A program made the translations under genes and the position numbers. From assembly GCF_015706575.1 (NCBI RefSeq), contig NW_024037059.1:35970129-36034128 (forward strand): a DNA stretch of 64,000 bases, in the 5' to 3' direction. This document shows positions 49,506 to 60,217 of the stretch, piece after piece. Within the stretch, counting starts at the first letter, position 1. The number at the start of each line of letters is the position of its first letter. The DNA is from Patiria miniata. Lineage: Eukaryota > Echinodermata > Asteroidea > Valvatida > Asterinidae. Below the pieces are notes generated by a model that saw nothing but the letters and a program-made list of their open reading frames with translations, was not told the DNA's origin and searched no databases.

Positions 49506-49751
49506 CAGGGTGAGAAAAAAAAGGAAAACCAAAATGGCAGGACCCATTTTTAAGTGAAGTTCTGTCTGTAGCACTTTCAAAATCTAGGATATGAAAGCCC
49601 AATTGTTAAGCTTGATTAATGAGTGATTTGAATGATTCTTGTACTAAGACAGAAAGCTTATTAATTGGGCTTTCATATCCTAGATTTTGAAATTGCTACA
49701 TGCAGACCTTCATTTAAGACATTTGGGTTTCCTTTTTTTCAACTCACGCTG
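49506..49751. mobile_element. TA-flanked MITE with ~100-bp inverted repeats
   Basis: The ends are TA-CAGGGTGAG at the left (TA 49504-49505) and the inverse TA-CAGCGTGAG at the right (TA 49752-49753). The arms 49506-49613 and 49653-49751 are inverse copies; an inner 30-nt block beginning TTTCAAAATCTAGG and ending AAGCCCAATT is identical in both. The central loop is about 39 bp. TA target and CAGGGTG ends are typical of Tc1/mariner-derived MITEs. It is non-coding. Confidence 0.85.
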
Positions 49752-49753
49752 TA

Positions 49754-51205
49754 TAGTCTCTCAAATTTTCCCGTGTCCTTATTCGAAAAATTAAAACTTT
49801 CCAATGTTTCATCCAGACCATTAGTGTGACCAACATTATTTAATTTTCCCACCAGCAACAGGCATGAATACCTTATGTGCATACATGTAACAATTTCTCC
49901 AAATGATACTGTCCCTTTAACTGATTTCTTATTAGTGTTGTGTGCAACCCGGAGATTCATAAAAGCTTCTCAGTATAAGCCCGGAATGGTTTGCCGAATA
50001 ATGAATTCTACAGCGGGATCTTGTGATTATCGGCGGATCGGCCCGTGATTTCCTCCGTGATTAAGCGAAGGGTTCGTTTCTCTGGCTGGCGGAAATTGTT
50101 ACCGCAGAGGTGGAAATTGGCGGCAAATTGAAGCAAAATAATGGGTCCTGAGAGTACGTTATGTGGAACCACAATGCAAACAAATTCAAGGTTGTTTTCG
50201 TAACTCGGGGATTTGTTGCTAACCTAAACTCCAAATTGCAAATTTAGGTAATTTTGCTTATGTTTGTGAGTAATGTGATACAAAAAGAAAAATGTGAAGT
50301 ATTTTAGTCAGCATCCCCTTACCATACATATCAACGAACCAGTCTGGTTACAAGATAAGTATGTTCATTATACAGTCACAGCATTTGAAATATCCGTCAG
50401 TAATTCTTATTTTTCAATATTCTTTGTCGTCATCTGCAAATCCATGCACATCTCTGCGTCATTGTTTAAAACCTTTCCATAATTTGGGCTTACAACACTC
50501 AGCTTCAGACTACATGTTTGCTTTTTAATCTTCCTGCAAGTATTTTATCTCTCCTCTCCATAAGTTAGTGCATCACGGTGACAAAATTAAAATGATTTAT
50601 TTTTTTGGGAACCTTCAGCAACTTTGTATATATTTGCGTTCCCCTTTCACGTTTGTCAGTCGTGTTTGCCTACCCTATACCAGCCCTGTGTCTATATGAT
50701 GGGTACCGGGCCAACAGCACTGGTGCCAGACAGGCTGCATCATCACTCCTAATATGTTATGTCTCATTATTTTGTGTATTTTATCGCTACCTTCTAGCTA
50801 GAAATGAGGCCGGGGCAAATACTAGTATGCACGTAGGTCTCTACGGAATGGTTTTGGGTAGGTTGGTCAGGAAATAACACTCTGCATTTTGTCAATGGCT
50901 GGTTTAAATAGGTCGGAGATGAATCTGGTGCCCTCTGTTTGAATTAAGTGGCAGTCAATGTCTGAACTAACATGCAAAATGGCCTCCTGAAAACTACATT
51001 TGGGGACGTTCCAGGCACTGATGAAATTGGTAATTGTATATCAGACAGACGTTAATGGTATGATTTGTCCTTGATACATGTATAGGCAGGAATTAGTGTT
51101 GACTCTAAGTACTATCTAAGAACTTTTGAAAAACAAGACAAGGAAAGCCTACTAGAGCTGGTTCCAGAGTACACAAAGTTCTTTCAATCAATTCAGAATG
51201 GCTAG
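49754..51205. other. Non-coding stretch with one island
   Basis: 49980-50130 is GC-richer and holds TTGTGATTATCGG and CCGTGATTAAGCG, paired GTGATTA homeodomain-like cores; it is an enhancer candidate by sequence style only. The rest is AT-rich with no gene. Confidence 0.4.
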
Positions 51206-51209
51206 TTAA

Positions 51210-51377
51210 GGTTCAATCGCGGCACCAACGTGAACGGGAATTTGTGACGTCAGGGCAAGTTTTCGAGCTGCAAATTCGCAAAAGTTGCACACATTTCAAG
51301 TTCGTCGAATTTCGCAGCAAATGCTTCCTGACGTGAAATTTGCACCGCATTCGATTCTCATGGCGTATGAACCGGCC
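51210..51377. mobile_element. GGCCGGTTCATA-type MITE, decayed left end
   Basis: The right end TATGAACCGGCC is followed by TTAC (51378-51381, a decayed TTAA). The left end after TTAA (51206-51209) reads GGTTCAATCGCGG, lacking the first GGCC bases. The interior has GCAAATTCGC and TTTGCACCGCATTCG, words shared with 53932-54073. It is non-coding. Confidence 0.6.
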
Positions 51378-51381
51378 TTAC

Positions 51382-52695
51382 GGTGTAGCAGAAATCGTTT
51401 CATACATATAGGGCCTATACAATAGGCCAGCTTTAGCCAATTCACACGTTGCAGTGCAATCCCATTTCAAACTTTTGGGCCAAGGGGAGACTGAATCAAG
51501 TCTAATTTGCAAGTGACATTTTCTTCCACCTAATTGTCATGCCCTCATAAATGCACAGAGTACAAATTTAGTCAAATATTTTAAACCTGTCAGGAAAAGT
51601 GTGATTCCCCTTGATCGTACAAGTGGGCGTTGTGTGTGCGTGTGCGTCTCTCACCACCCAATCTACAGCTGGGTCACCTCGCAATCCCTTCTCTTCTCTA
51701 TTTGACCTGATTCTTCGCGCCGATTCTATCAGCAAAGTGTAGCGATATCGGTCAGCGCTGACAGGGCAACTAATGTAAAGTGCTGCCTCCGCCAATGATA
51801 AGACTATCTCTCCCCCATCAGCGGTTAGGGGCTTGGTTCAGTCCCAGGCCCTGAGCCGATCCGCGCTTGCAGATGCCGGCTATCCAGTGCGGGTCTGATG
51901 ACAGGATAAATCGAGGGTTGGGCCGAGAGGAGAAAAAAACCTGGGGCCCTGATGATAACCGTGATAATGTGATGGAGTGCAGGCGCCTGGGATGAGGTGC
52001 CAATGAGAACATGGCTTGGTCCAAATTCTACACACTAAAGTCGCAATAGCATAACGATTTCATCACCAGCAACATGGCATTTTGCTGGTGAAGTTTTTTT
52101 ACTAATTCCAACAAATGCTTCTTCAGCAGCTTTGTGAGGTCGCGGTCTCCGCTCATTGGAGAACGTGGGGTTCGCAATAAAGCATTATTACCCCTGCACT
52201 TCAGGCTTGAAATTTTCTTTTTGTCAAAATCCCAGCCTCAAAAATGTATACATCTAAATTATTTCCATTTTGTGTAAAAGACTTCACACGATTAAAATGT
52301 AGACAATTCTACCCAACAGTGCTCTGTGACTTCCGGCACATGCAAAATTGTGACACTGTGTCTTGCTCAAGGACACAAGCATCCAAACTAGGGCTTAGCC
52401 AATCGGAAGGGTCCATAATGATATAAAATTTCATTCAAGCAAAGATTGAAACACTCTGTGTCAGCAGGAGGAGAATACTAGCTCCACAAAACAATAACAA
52501 ATACAAGTGTTGTGCATACATGTACACTAAAACACTGTGCAAAGATGCAATATGCTACTATAATCGTCAGGAAGGTCAAAGGGTAAACTTTGAATGATTC
52601 GTGTCTAAATACAGTTACAGATGGATTTTCAGACTAAGCTTGTAATATTATCATCACAAAAGACTAATTATGATTGTGTGATGGACGCATGCAGA
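51382..52695. other. Non-coding stretch with an island
   Basis: 51590-52030 is GC-richer, with no supported frame. A short hairpin TCACCAGCA / TGCTGGTGA lies at about 52062-52090. No gene was recognised. Confidence 0.4.
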
Positions 52696-53182
52696 TAGGT
52701 AGGCTGTGCCGAATAATCATTCACTGAATATCCGAATAGCATTTTCCAATGAATATTCAGAAAAAAATAAGAGCGCCTCTCAAGAAGATGAAGAAAAACA
52801 CCTGGGATGTTGTTTTAAATCTATTCTGTGATGTTATTTTAAATCTATTGAGAGTTGTGCATGGTTTTGTTGTTTGCCAATTAAATGGCAATGAGGAACA
52901 TCGCTAATTTGCATCTTTAAAATCTGTCTAATTTCAGCTACCTTGAAGAAAAAAAAATGTTGATATATGTTATAAATAGTCTATTAAGTCCATTGTCAAT
53001 GTTTGACAGACAATTATAGTTACGTGCAAATCGCGATCAGCGATCGGTTTAATTCCCGAACAGTGCATGCAATTGAGGTTGGCGCATTTAAAACTTGATC
53101 GTCGTGTTTCGAATATCTGACTTTCCAACCAAATCCAAGTTTGAATATTCAAATACTTAATTATTCGAAGGGCACAGCCCTA
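52696..53182. mobile_element. hAT-like non-autonomous element
   Basis: The left end is TAGGTAGGCTGTGCCGAATA. The inverse right end is TAGGGCTGTGCCCTTCGAAT. Both continue into ATTCG / GAATATTC words. The flanking 8 bp are CATGCAGA (52688-52695) and CATGCAAG (53183-53190), six of eight alike. An 8-bp duplication and TAGGG-type ends match the hAT superfamily. Length is 487 bp, with no transposase frame. Confidence 0.65.
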
Positions 53183-53190
53183 CATGCAAG

Positions 53191-53518
53191 GTAGATGAAA
53201 CATAATGATCACAAACAGTTATTGAGCAAAAACATTTCATTTATCCTGAATGCCCCAAACTCAAACTACTTTATCAAAAAAACTACAAGTACAAGGTTCA
53301 TCTTTAGGAAGTACAAGTTTTCTCACAGGAGAAGTAGTAAAAGCCAAAGTGTGAAGAAATGGAAAGGGTGTTAGAATGCAGCCCAAATCAACATTCACAG
53401 AGCCCTGACTATATACAGCTGACAGGGAAGGTGCTTGGGAGGTGTCAGAAATGGGATGAGTGTGTTTGGTAACTCGGGAGTAAGATGACAAAAGTACAAC
53501 GAGGAGTTATATTAATGG
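53191..53518. other. Non-coding stretch
   Basis: I see nothing definable. Confidence 0.5.
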
Positions 53519-53750
53519 TGGGGCAGTGTGGCTTATAGTGGTTATGGTTTGTGACTCATGATCAGAGGGTCAGCGGCTCAAATCCAGCTGCTATGGGCAA
53601 GCCACTCCACCTTCACTTGCCTCTCTCCACCCATGCAGGAGTACAAATGGGTACCGGCATTAGCTGGGGAATAACCTGTGATGGATGGCATCCCCATCCA
53701 GGGAGAATTTTCAGAAGTTTTGTGCCACTGAAACCGAAGATAAACTATTG
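53519..53750 (+). mobile_element. tRNA-derived SINE
   Basis: An A-box-like GTGGCTTATAGTGG (53528-53541) and a B-box-like GGCTCAAATCC (53575-53585) lie at tRNA spacing. The body contains AATGGGTACCGGCATTAGCT and CTGTGATGGATGGCATCC, and ends near CCGAAGATAAAC. No target duplication is visible. It differs in body from the SINEs at 26715 and 32868. Confidence 0.6.
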
Positions 53751-53931
53751 AATGCATTGCCATAGTATACGCCTGGGCGCTCATGTGGAAACACTACAAG
53801 TTGTGCACATTCAGTATGAAATTAGTCGTGCATTTTTTTGTGCTGTAGGAATTATACATTGTTTTTTTCACCCCTCTTCTCCACCCTGCAAACCTTCAAT
53901 TCTTATTCATAATTTCTCAAGTTTGCATTAA

Positions 53932-54073
53932 GGCCAGTTCATAATTCATGCGAATGCAGAAGTGAATTTGGCATCATGTAACATTCACTGCCAAATTTGC
54001 CATAGACTGAAACTTGTTCAACTTTTACAAATTCGCAGCATTCGCGTTCGTGCGAACCAAATATGAACCGGCC
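53932..54073. mobile_element. GGCCGGTTCATA-type MITE, complete
   Basis: TTAA flanks both sides (53928-53931 and 54074-54077). The left end is GGCCAGTTCATAATTC and the inverse right end is GGCCGGTTCATATTTGG. The interior has CATGCGAATGC and its near-inverse GCATTCGCGTTCGTG just inside the ends. Length is 142 bp; it is non-coding. A TTAA target implies a piggyBac-like or Kolobok-like source. Confidence 0.8.
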
Positions 54074-54077
54074 TTAA

Positions 54078-54649
54078 GACCTACACCTGAAATGTTGTAA
54101 AGCTATCCAAATATCCATGAAATTTCCCTCCATGTCTTCACTGATGCAGACAATTTTTGAGGGGGCTTTAGGCCTCTAATCCCCCGGAGCTACCCTGTCA
54201 AATGACTTGGTGTTCCCGGTCTTATCTCTGCGCCACCCCCTGGAGAAACTGTCATCACAAATGTGTACAAATGCATCTGACGAGTGTAAATACGACTCCA
54301 ATACTTTGATATTTTCCAAGTCCCCTTTTTCGGGCCGGTCGAGCCACAAGCAAACAATGTAGGTTGGGAGAAACATTGTAAAGGTTGTAGATCCGTGCGC
54401 AAAGAGCAGATGAGCATACGAGTGGATACACACAGTGATGTATTTACTCGGACACCACTGTTATGTTCAAGTCCCTGGAGCCATAAAGACCTAGATTATG
54501 GTGAATATTGGTGGTATTAGAAAGAGGATTTTAATGTTGGCTGTCAAAAAATTTAAGAGAGAGAGAGAGATGGCGGAAAATGTCAAGTTATGACAGTTGC
54601 TTCATAGGGAATTGGACAAACTACCCAGAGTTCCGTGCAAAGAGATGAT
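54078..54649. other. Non-coding stretch
   Basis: 54175-54420 is somewhat GC-richer. A GA run lies at about 54558-54570, followed by GATGGCGG. No gene is supported. Confidence 0.45.
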
Positions 54650-54930
54650 TCAGAGGTGTGGAGCGCTGTGTGATGTTCAACTCATGTAGCGTGGTACATG
54701 TACGTGGGATCCAACCCTGATGGGGAACGTGGTGCTTGTGTTCTTGGGCAAGACACTTTGCTACAATTGTCTCTCTCCAGGACTACATGTGAAGGTAGAG
54801 ACCAGATTGCGCTGATCTTGAGCTGCTTCAGAAGAAATGGTCTCATGGCCTGATGAACAGGGGTAATACTTGTGAAGCGCTTTGAGACCTTCAGTATATA
54901 GCACTATAATAAACACCACATAATTTATAT
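54650..54930 (+). mobile_element. SINE with GAAGCGCTTTGAGA tail
   Basis: The tRNA-related head is degenerate (GGAGCGCTGTGTG, later GGGATCCAACCC). The body has GGGCAAGACACTTTGCTACA, and the 3' part reads GTGAAGCGCTTTGAGACC and then ATAGCACTATAATAAACACC. This tail pattern (GCGCTTTGAG followed by a TATATAGCGCTATAA-like end) is seen in SINEs of several marine invertebrates. The exact limits are uncertain. Confidence 0.6.
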
Positions 54931-55405
54931 TAAGAAAATTCCTGAAGAACTTTGTTTCAAGTTTAAAATTAACAGCTCTGTATGTTGCTTTGGCTCCCAA
55001 AAGATTTTCATATTATTAAAGCCTGACTTCAAGATGTTATTGCTTTCAAATGCAATATTTTTGTCGACAGTCACTTTCAGAGAGTTCCAATATTCTTCTT
55101 CGGAAAACCCATTGAAGAGCAGAACATTTTTACCAAAACACATGCCAAGTTAAAATCGACTATTATTATAGGGTAATGACTGTCAATCAATCGTTCAGGT
55201 TTATAGAAGGAATTAATTTCCCAAGTGATACACGGTGATTTTTTAGGCTGACGGTATGTCAAATTTGGTCGGCATTATATATTTCAAATATTTGATCAAT
55301 CCAAGATGGAATACTTTCATAATAAATTATTAAAAAATGCATAGCACAATAGTATCTATATATAAAGTTCATGAATCTCATCTAAAAGTTCTCCCTGCTT
55401 ATAGG
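54931..55405. other. AT-rich non-coding DNA
   Basis: I see nothing definable. Confidence 0.5.
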
Positions 55406-55409
55406 TTAA

Positions 55410-55676
55410 GGCCTTTTCACATTATCATTATAAAAACGGAAGCCTGCCCAACCAAACATGGGGTAGACAAGGGGTACCGTTCACACTTACACCAGGTTGC
55501 ATACGGGTCAGGTGTTGATTTTGGATTTTCTACCGACCAGGGTTTGATTTTACCTGTGTAGAGCATCCGACCCATGTAGAAGCCAGGTTGGATTCTTCCT
55601 AGTGTGAAAGGGGTTTCCGAAATCTCCAAGTTGGATCCGGTTGAACACAGATATTTTGGATTGTGTGAAAGGCCCT
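55410..55676. mobile_element. GGCCTTTTCACA-ended MITE
   Basis: TTAA lies at 55406-55409 and 55677-55680. The left end is GGCCTTTTCACATTATC and the inverse right end is AGGGCCTTTCACACAATCC, giving a terminal repeat of about 12 bp. The interior contains repeated GGTTGGATT / GGGTCAGG / GTGTGAAAGG words. Length is about 267 bp, with no coding frame of note. It is a TTAA family distinct from A, B, C and the GGCCGGTTCATA type. Confidence 0.7.
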
Positions 55677-55680
55677 TTAA

Positions 55681-57954
55681 AATAACTTGCTTGGCGGCTC
55701 TTTGTGAAATTATATACACTGAAGACAAAAGTTTTGATTACTTTTTTTGTTCACATTGCACACAAAAAACCTGTTTCAATAACCGGAATAAACTTATCTT
55801 TCCTGATATTATCTGGGTCATCTCTTGAGCTGCATATTTTTCAAACCTTGAGGATTTCGGTGTGGAAACTGGTTTTAAGTTATTATGCAGAAGTATCTGA
55901 TTCCAGTACTTTACAGATGTATGATTGACATCGAGTGGTGCTTTATGTTATTTTCCGTTATTCCCCTGTTTGGTTTTACAGTATAACATTACTAGAAATT
56001 TGGCATTGCAATATGTAGGATTATGGTAATTTTTCATTCTCTTAATCAGGTTCTGGGTATCATTTCTAACAGGCGACTTTAAGCAGTTGCTTTTATCTTC
56101 AAGAAAAGTTTCAGAAGATGCTTGCGTATTTGATATGGGTTTCTTTGATTAGATATGGAAAGGCGTAAACTCGGAAGAGGATGAAAAGTCAGGAATGTAT
56201 CATATCTGGTAATCCGTGGCAGAGCTGGGGAAAATACCAAGTTTATCTGGCGTGAGCTGGGTATTTATTCCATCTAAGAGACCTGTCAAGAAGGACGGCG
56301 ATCAAGGAATGAAATGAAACAAGTAAGTGGAGAGATGGAGGTAAGGGAAAAAAAGAAGAGAGGTATGAAAATAGAAGGGGGAAAAAAATCAGAGCGAATA
56401 TTCAGGGAATCTGCAGTGCTGGTTATCGCCTGCTGTTAGAGGTGACAACAAAAAGATTGAGGCGAGAAACTACGGGACCAGCTGCTCAGGGGTCGTAGCT
56501 GGCCCCGGGGCAAGAAGTGTTAAAAGAACAGGGCACTGGGGTGATTGGAGACTCTTGCTTAGAATTATTGGGGTAGAACGACCGACCGACCGACCGACCG
56601 AAAAGAAGAAAAAAACGCCAAGCGTGATGGCCTGCTCAAAGTAGGTCAGAGAATCCAATGCGTGGTTTAGGAAGCAAGCGTAAATGCGGGAGATGCTGAG
56701 CTGCCCATCGAAGGGAACGAATGAAAACTTAGTAAGATTATCACATTTTGTTGCGACGATGAGGGACTGTTTGTGTCGAGGGGAAATCAAAAAGAAAGGA
56801 GGGAAAAAAAGGGAATTAATTCAGGGGGAGGTAACTGGGGACCGGGTCACAAGGGATGATCAGGTTTTTCTTGCTGTGATATTTTTTGCAAATTTTAAGA
56901 TAGGATTACCGGGACGACACCATTGGAGGTAACCAAAGCCTTAAGATGGACAACACGCAGCGAAAATATTTAATCATACTAATAGAGTGTGAAATGCTGG
57001 GGGCTTTTTTTTTTCTCAGTAGCTTCTGATGTGGAACCAAAGTCTCCGTCTTAATTTGGAGATGGCAACTCCATGTAAATTGGCAGCTTCGTTGGAGATG
57101 CTTCACTCCGGGAGACTACTACACTCTGTTCTGCATGGATGCGGAGAGCTCTCTCTCTCTCTCTCGGGAGCAAGCCCCTGGTTGCTTGGATGCGGGATCG
57201 CATCCTTTTGCTAAGCATCTCGTCGTGAAATAGGTCCGATGATGCCAGACAGTCTGCCGGTAGCTCACCCCGTGATTGGCTGACAGGATGGGATCCCGTA
57301 AGAAAAAAAAAACAGTCTTAGTCTAATTTGTCTCTCTACTGTTACAATCTGATGACCGAGAATAAAACACGCTTCCCTCTTTCCCGTCCATTATCAAATT
57401 AACTTTTCTGTACTCCGCACATAAATTGTAACAAGGTATCATTTGTTTTCACACCGTCGCTGTAACATTTTGCTTATTAAATGACACAACATCACTGTAA
57501 TTTTTGTGCACTATATTTTTTTAAACCACAGTGTGCCTAAATTTCTCTATAAAGACAGCAGTTTGACCAAAACAAAAATTTTGTCTAAGCTTTCCTTTTC
57601 AAATAATTTTTGTTTTAGAAACATAATTTGTGTCCACAACGTTCACAAACTAGAGAGGTATGTGTGACTGTTTCTTGCAGGCAATTAACGCACACACTAA
57701 AATGTGTGATTTGTTTTTGGAAAAAAGGTATCAGAAAGATTTAGAAAGCGGTTTATCCATATTACAAAACTGGTTCTGTTCATCTGAAATGCACTTAACT
57801 ATAGTATCTGTTCACTTTTGAAGAATCCTTGCTTCGTTACCAGATAATATGTAAAAATAACTCCAGTATTAAATCTAGAGGGTAGAGGGATTAAACCATA
57901 ATGTAGAAGCTTAAACAGATCCGACATTTTAAACGGTTGTGTCTATTATTTTAG
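55681..57954. other. Non-coding stretch with GA-rich island
   Basis: 56200-57290 is purine-rich and partly GC-richer. It holds a CGAC repeat (about 56578-56599) and a CT run (57149-57165). Short overlapping frames are present, none with a domain. Confidence 0.4.
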
Positions 57955-58089
57955 CTTCCTCCCTAACAAGTCTGTCCCCCAACTTCATCAAGCGAGACGA
58001 TTTCCCCAAAGACGTTAACGCTGGAGTTAAAATGCAAGGCACAGCAATTAGTGCCTCTATCGCAGACGCCTCTTTAGGGGTTATTGTCG
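57955..58089 (+). CDS. Candidate internal exon (unproven)
   Basis: A TATTATTTTAG acceptor-like site (ending 57954) opens a 135-nt stretch that closes at a GTGAGG donor-like site (58090-58095). The frame is open throughout and symmetric: phase 1 at both ends, adding 45 codons. The peptide contains SPNFIKRDDFPKDVNAGVK and later TAISASIADASLGVIV. Third positions are often C (TTC, ATC, AAC, GAC, CCC), unlike the AT-rich surroundings. I do not recognise the protein. No partner exon was found in the window. It may instead be a conserved non-coding patch, since it also holds GGCACAGCAATTAGTGCC, a near-palindrome with a homeodomain core. Confidence 0.27.
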
Positions 58090-58230
58090 GTGAGGATTTT
58101 TTTTTTCTTTTTCAAACCATGAATTATAGCAGGTTAAGTGAGCGAGTGCTGGGGTCTGGGAAGCCATTTTGAGCTTCCATGTACATGTATCTAACATGTT
58201 TATCAGGTGTGTAACACCAGTGTACTATAT

Positions 58231-58395
58231 GTAGGACTCGAGTCCACAACTCGGACTCGAGCCCATCTTGAGTTGCCATTTTGGTGAATCAAACTTTTAT
58301 TGGACTCGAGTCACATCAGCAAAAGACTCAGACTTGGACTCGACCATCAGGACCCAGAATTGGCGCTAATGACTCACGAGTCACCTTTTTATTTT
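58231..58395. repeat. GGACTCGAGTCC-rich repeat
   Basis: A perfect 12-bp palindrome GGACTCGAGTCC (58234-58245) is followed by five further GGACTCGA / GACTCGAG / ACGAGTC words in about 150 bp. Such iterated palindromic words occur near the ends of hAT-type MITEs. Termini and duplications are not visible here, so the class is open. Confidence 0.4.
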
Positions 58396-59614
58396 TTAAC
58401 AAAACAAAATTACTTGTATAAAAGCAATTCCGATGTACATCGCTCTTCTTGAAATTACTAATGGACGTGTATTGATGAAATGTACATGTACACATGGTGT
58501 ATACTTTTCAGGTGACCTAAAATTTGCTGCAAAAAATGACAGCACGGAAACAGAGTAATTGTAGACCAATACGTACACGTGTACATGTATCACGCTCATA
58601 TACTTGCAGCTGAATCATTCAATTTATTACCAATAAAAAAATTGAGATTGCTAGTGGGCGACAGAAAGCTAAAGGCAACAAAGAAACACTGTACAATTTG
58701 ATGTTGTTCTTTTTTTTCACTAGCTGGTGAAAAAATTCTTAAAAACGCTGCATGGACTTCATAATGAAAAAAAAATGCACTGTATCTCCAAGATGAATAG
58801 GCACGGATGAAGATTAACAGGAAAAGTAAGCGATGGAGGGGCCTGCGCATCCCTGGAAAGATGAGAAAAGGCTATTCACACTGAATACAACAACACGGTA
58901 TCGAGTTTACCGGCCAGGGCCGTTATATACAAAGCAGCCACCCTTCGGTCCGTCGTCGGTGATTCCCGGGCCCTAGGTGGCACAGTTTGCGCTTCAAAGA
59001 AAAACTGGGCTAGGGGAATTTTTTGGATAAAAAAAGGAAGGTGGGAAGAATGTAACACCCTGGATAAAAAGAAGTTGCGAGAGGGAAGGAGAAGAGAGAC
59101 GTTGCCTGGCATGAGCTGGGTGATTGAAGCGAGGGAATTGGTGCAAGATAGGGTCTATGCACTTTTGAGCCTGGGTGTTATGCATAATAATGATCAGCAC
59201 TATTAAAGTCATATTCACACCCAACAATTTTTTTTTTTACAATGTGTGTCAAATGTCACATCTTTAAAGCAAATTGTCGATAAACTTTTTTAAAAATAGT
59301 GACTGAGGCAAATCAAATTAAAAAAACTTTGTACATGGTGCTACCGCAACAACTTACCTTAAAATCAAATTAAGATCAACATTCAAAAACCAAATTCCAA
59401 TTTAAAAGAAGTATTGTTTTAAAGAGACAAACACTGACCAAACTAAAACTGTTTTCGTCTTCAAATAACCACAAAGGGAAACTGACTGCGTGGATTATGA
59501 TTTGTTGTTTTTTGGAAAAATATACCATTTGTGGTTTATTGGAAAAAGGGTAATACATGTTAAAAGCTGTATCCTTTCTGAGTGATCCCCGATTGCTATT
59601 TCCGAGGTTTGCAG
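58396..59614. other. Non-coding stretch
   Basis: 58880-59120 is slightly GC-richer; otherwise the stretch is AT-rich. I see no gene or RNA. Confidence 0.5.
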
Positions 59615-60217
59615 CATTGCTAATGTTGCTAGCATCGTGGCTTTGAGTGTGATCCCTGGCTACATGGCCTATACGGGTTTATGGCTTCTGACTAGCGCCC
59701 CTCGAACAAAGACATTAAGAAAATGGGGAACTGCCAACATACGTGTATAGGGCTGGATAGCTCAGTTGGTAGATCACTGGAATGGCAATCTGGAGGTCGC
59801 AGGTTCAAACCCAGTTCTGGTCAATTTCTGTGTTCAACTTTCAAAAATAACTTGTTCTGACTCTGTGGTGAAAGAAAAACTAATTTAGACACCTTTTGAT
59901 TCCTCAAGAAAATTGATATCCCAGCCCAAAAAAAAATTCAGTGCATGTTCCATAATGGTTGTCTTCTGAGTGCGCTGTTGTCCTGTAATTTTCTTTAAAG
60001 ATGAACAAAGAGATTGACTGGAGCAGGGTTGGAACTTGAGACCTCCGGACTGCCGTTCCGGTGCTCTACCAACTGAGCTACCCAGCCCTATGTTGGTGGT
60101 TCCCCATTTTGTCCAAATCTTTGTTTAAGGGGTGCTTAGTCAAGAGCCATAAAAATCCATAGATGCCATGTAGCCATGGATCCGACCAAAGTCACGATGC
60201 TAGCAACATAAGCAATG
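59615..60217. mobile_element. Convergent inverted pair of tRNA-containing repeat units
   Basis: A unit of about 228 bp (59615-59842, plus) and its inverse (about 59995-60217, minus) face each other across about 150 bp. Both start CATTGCTNATGTTGCTAGCA and run through AAAATGGGGAAC into a tRNA-like segment (59750-59822 plus; 60019-60089 minus). Each segment has the A box TAGCTCAGTTGG and a GGTTCAAACC-like B box. They end in GGTCAATTTCTGTGTTCA or its variant. The tRNA-like parts point at each other. This may be two SINEs in opposite insertion, or one foldback element that captured a tRNA-like sequence. Confidence 0.75.
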
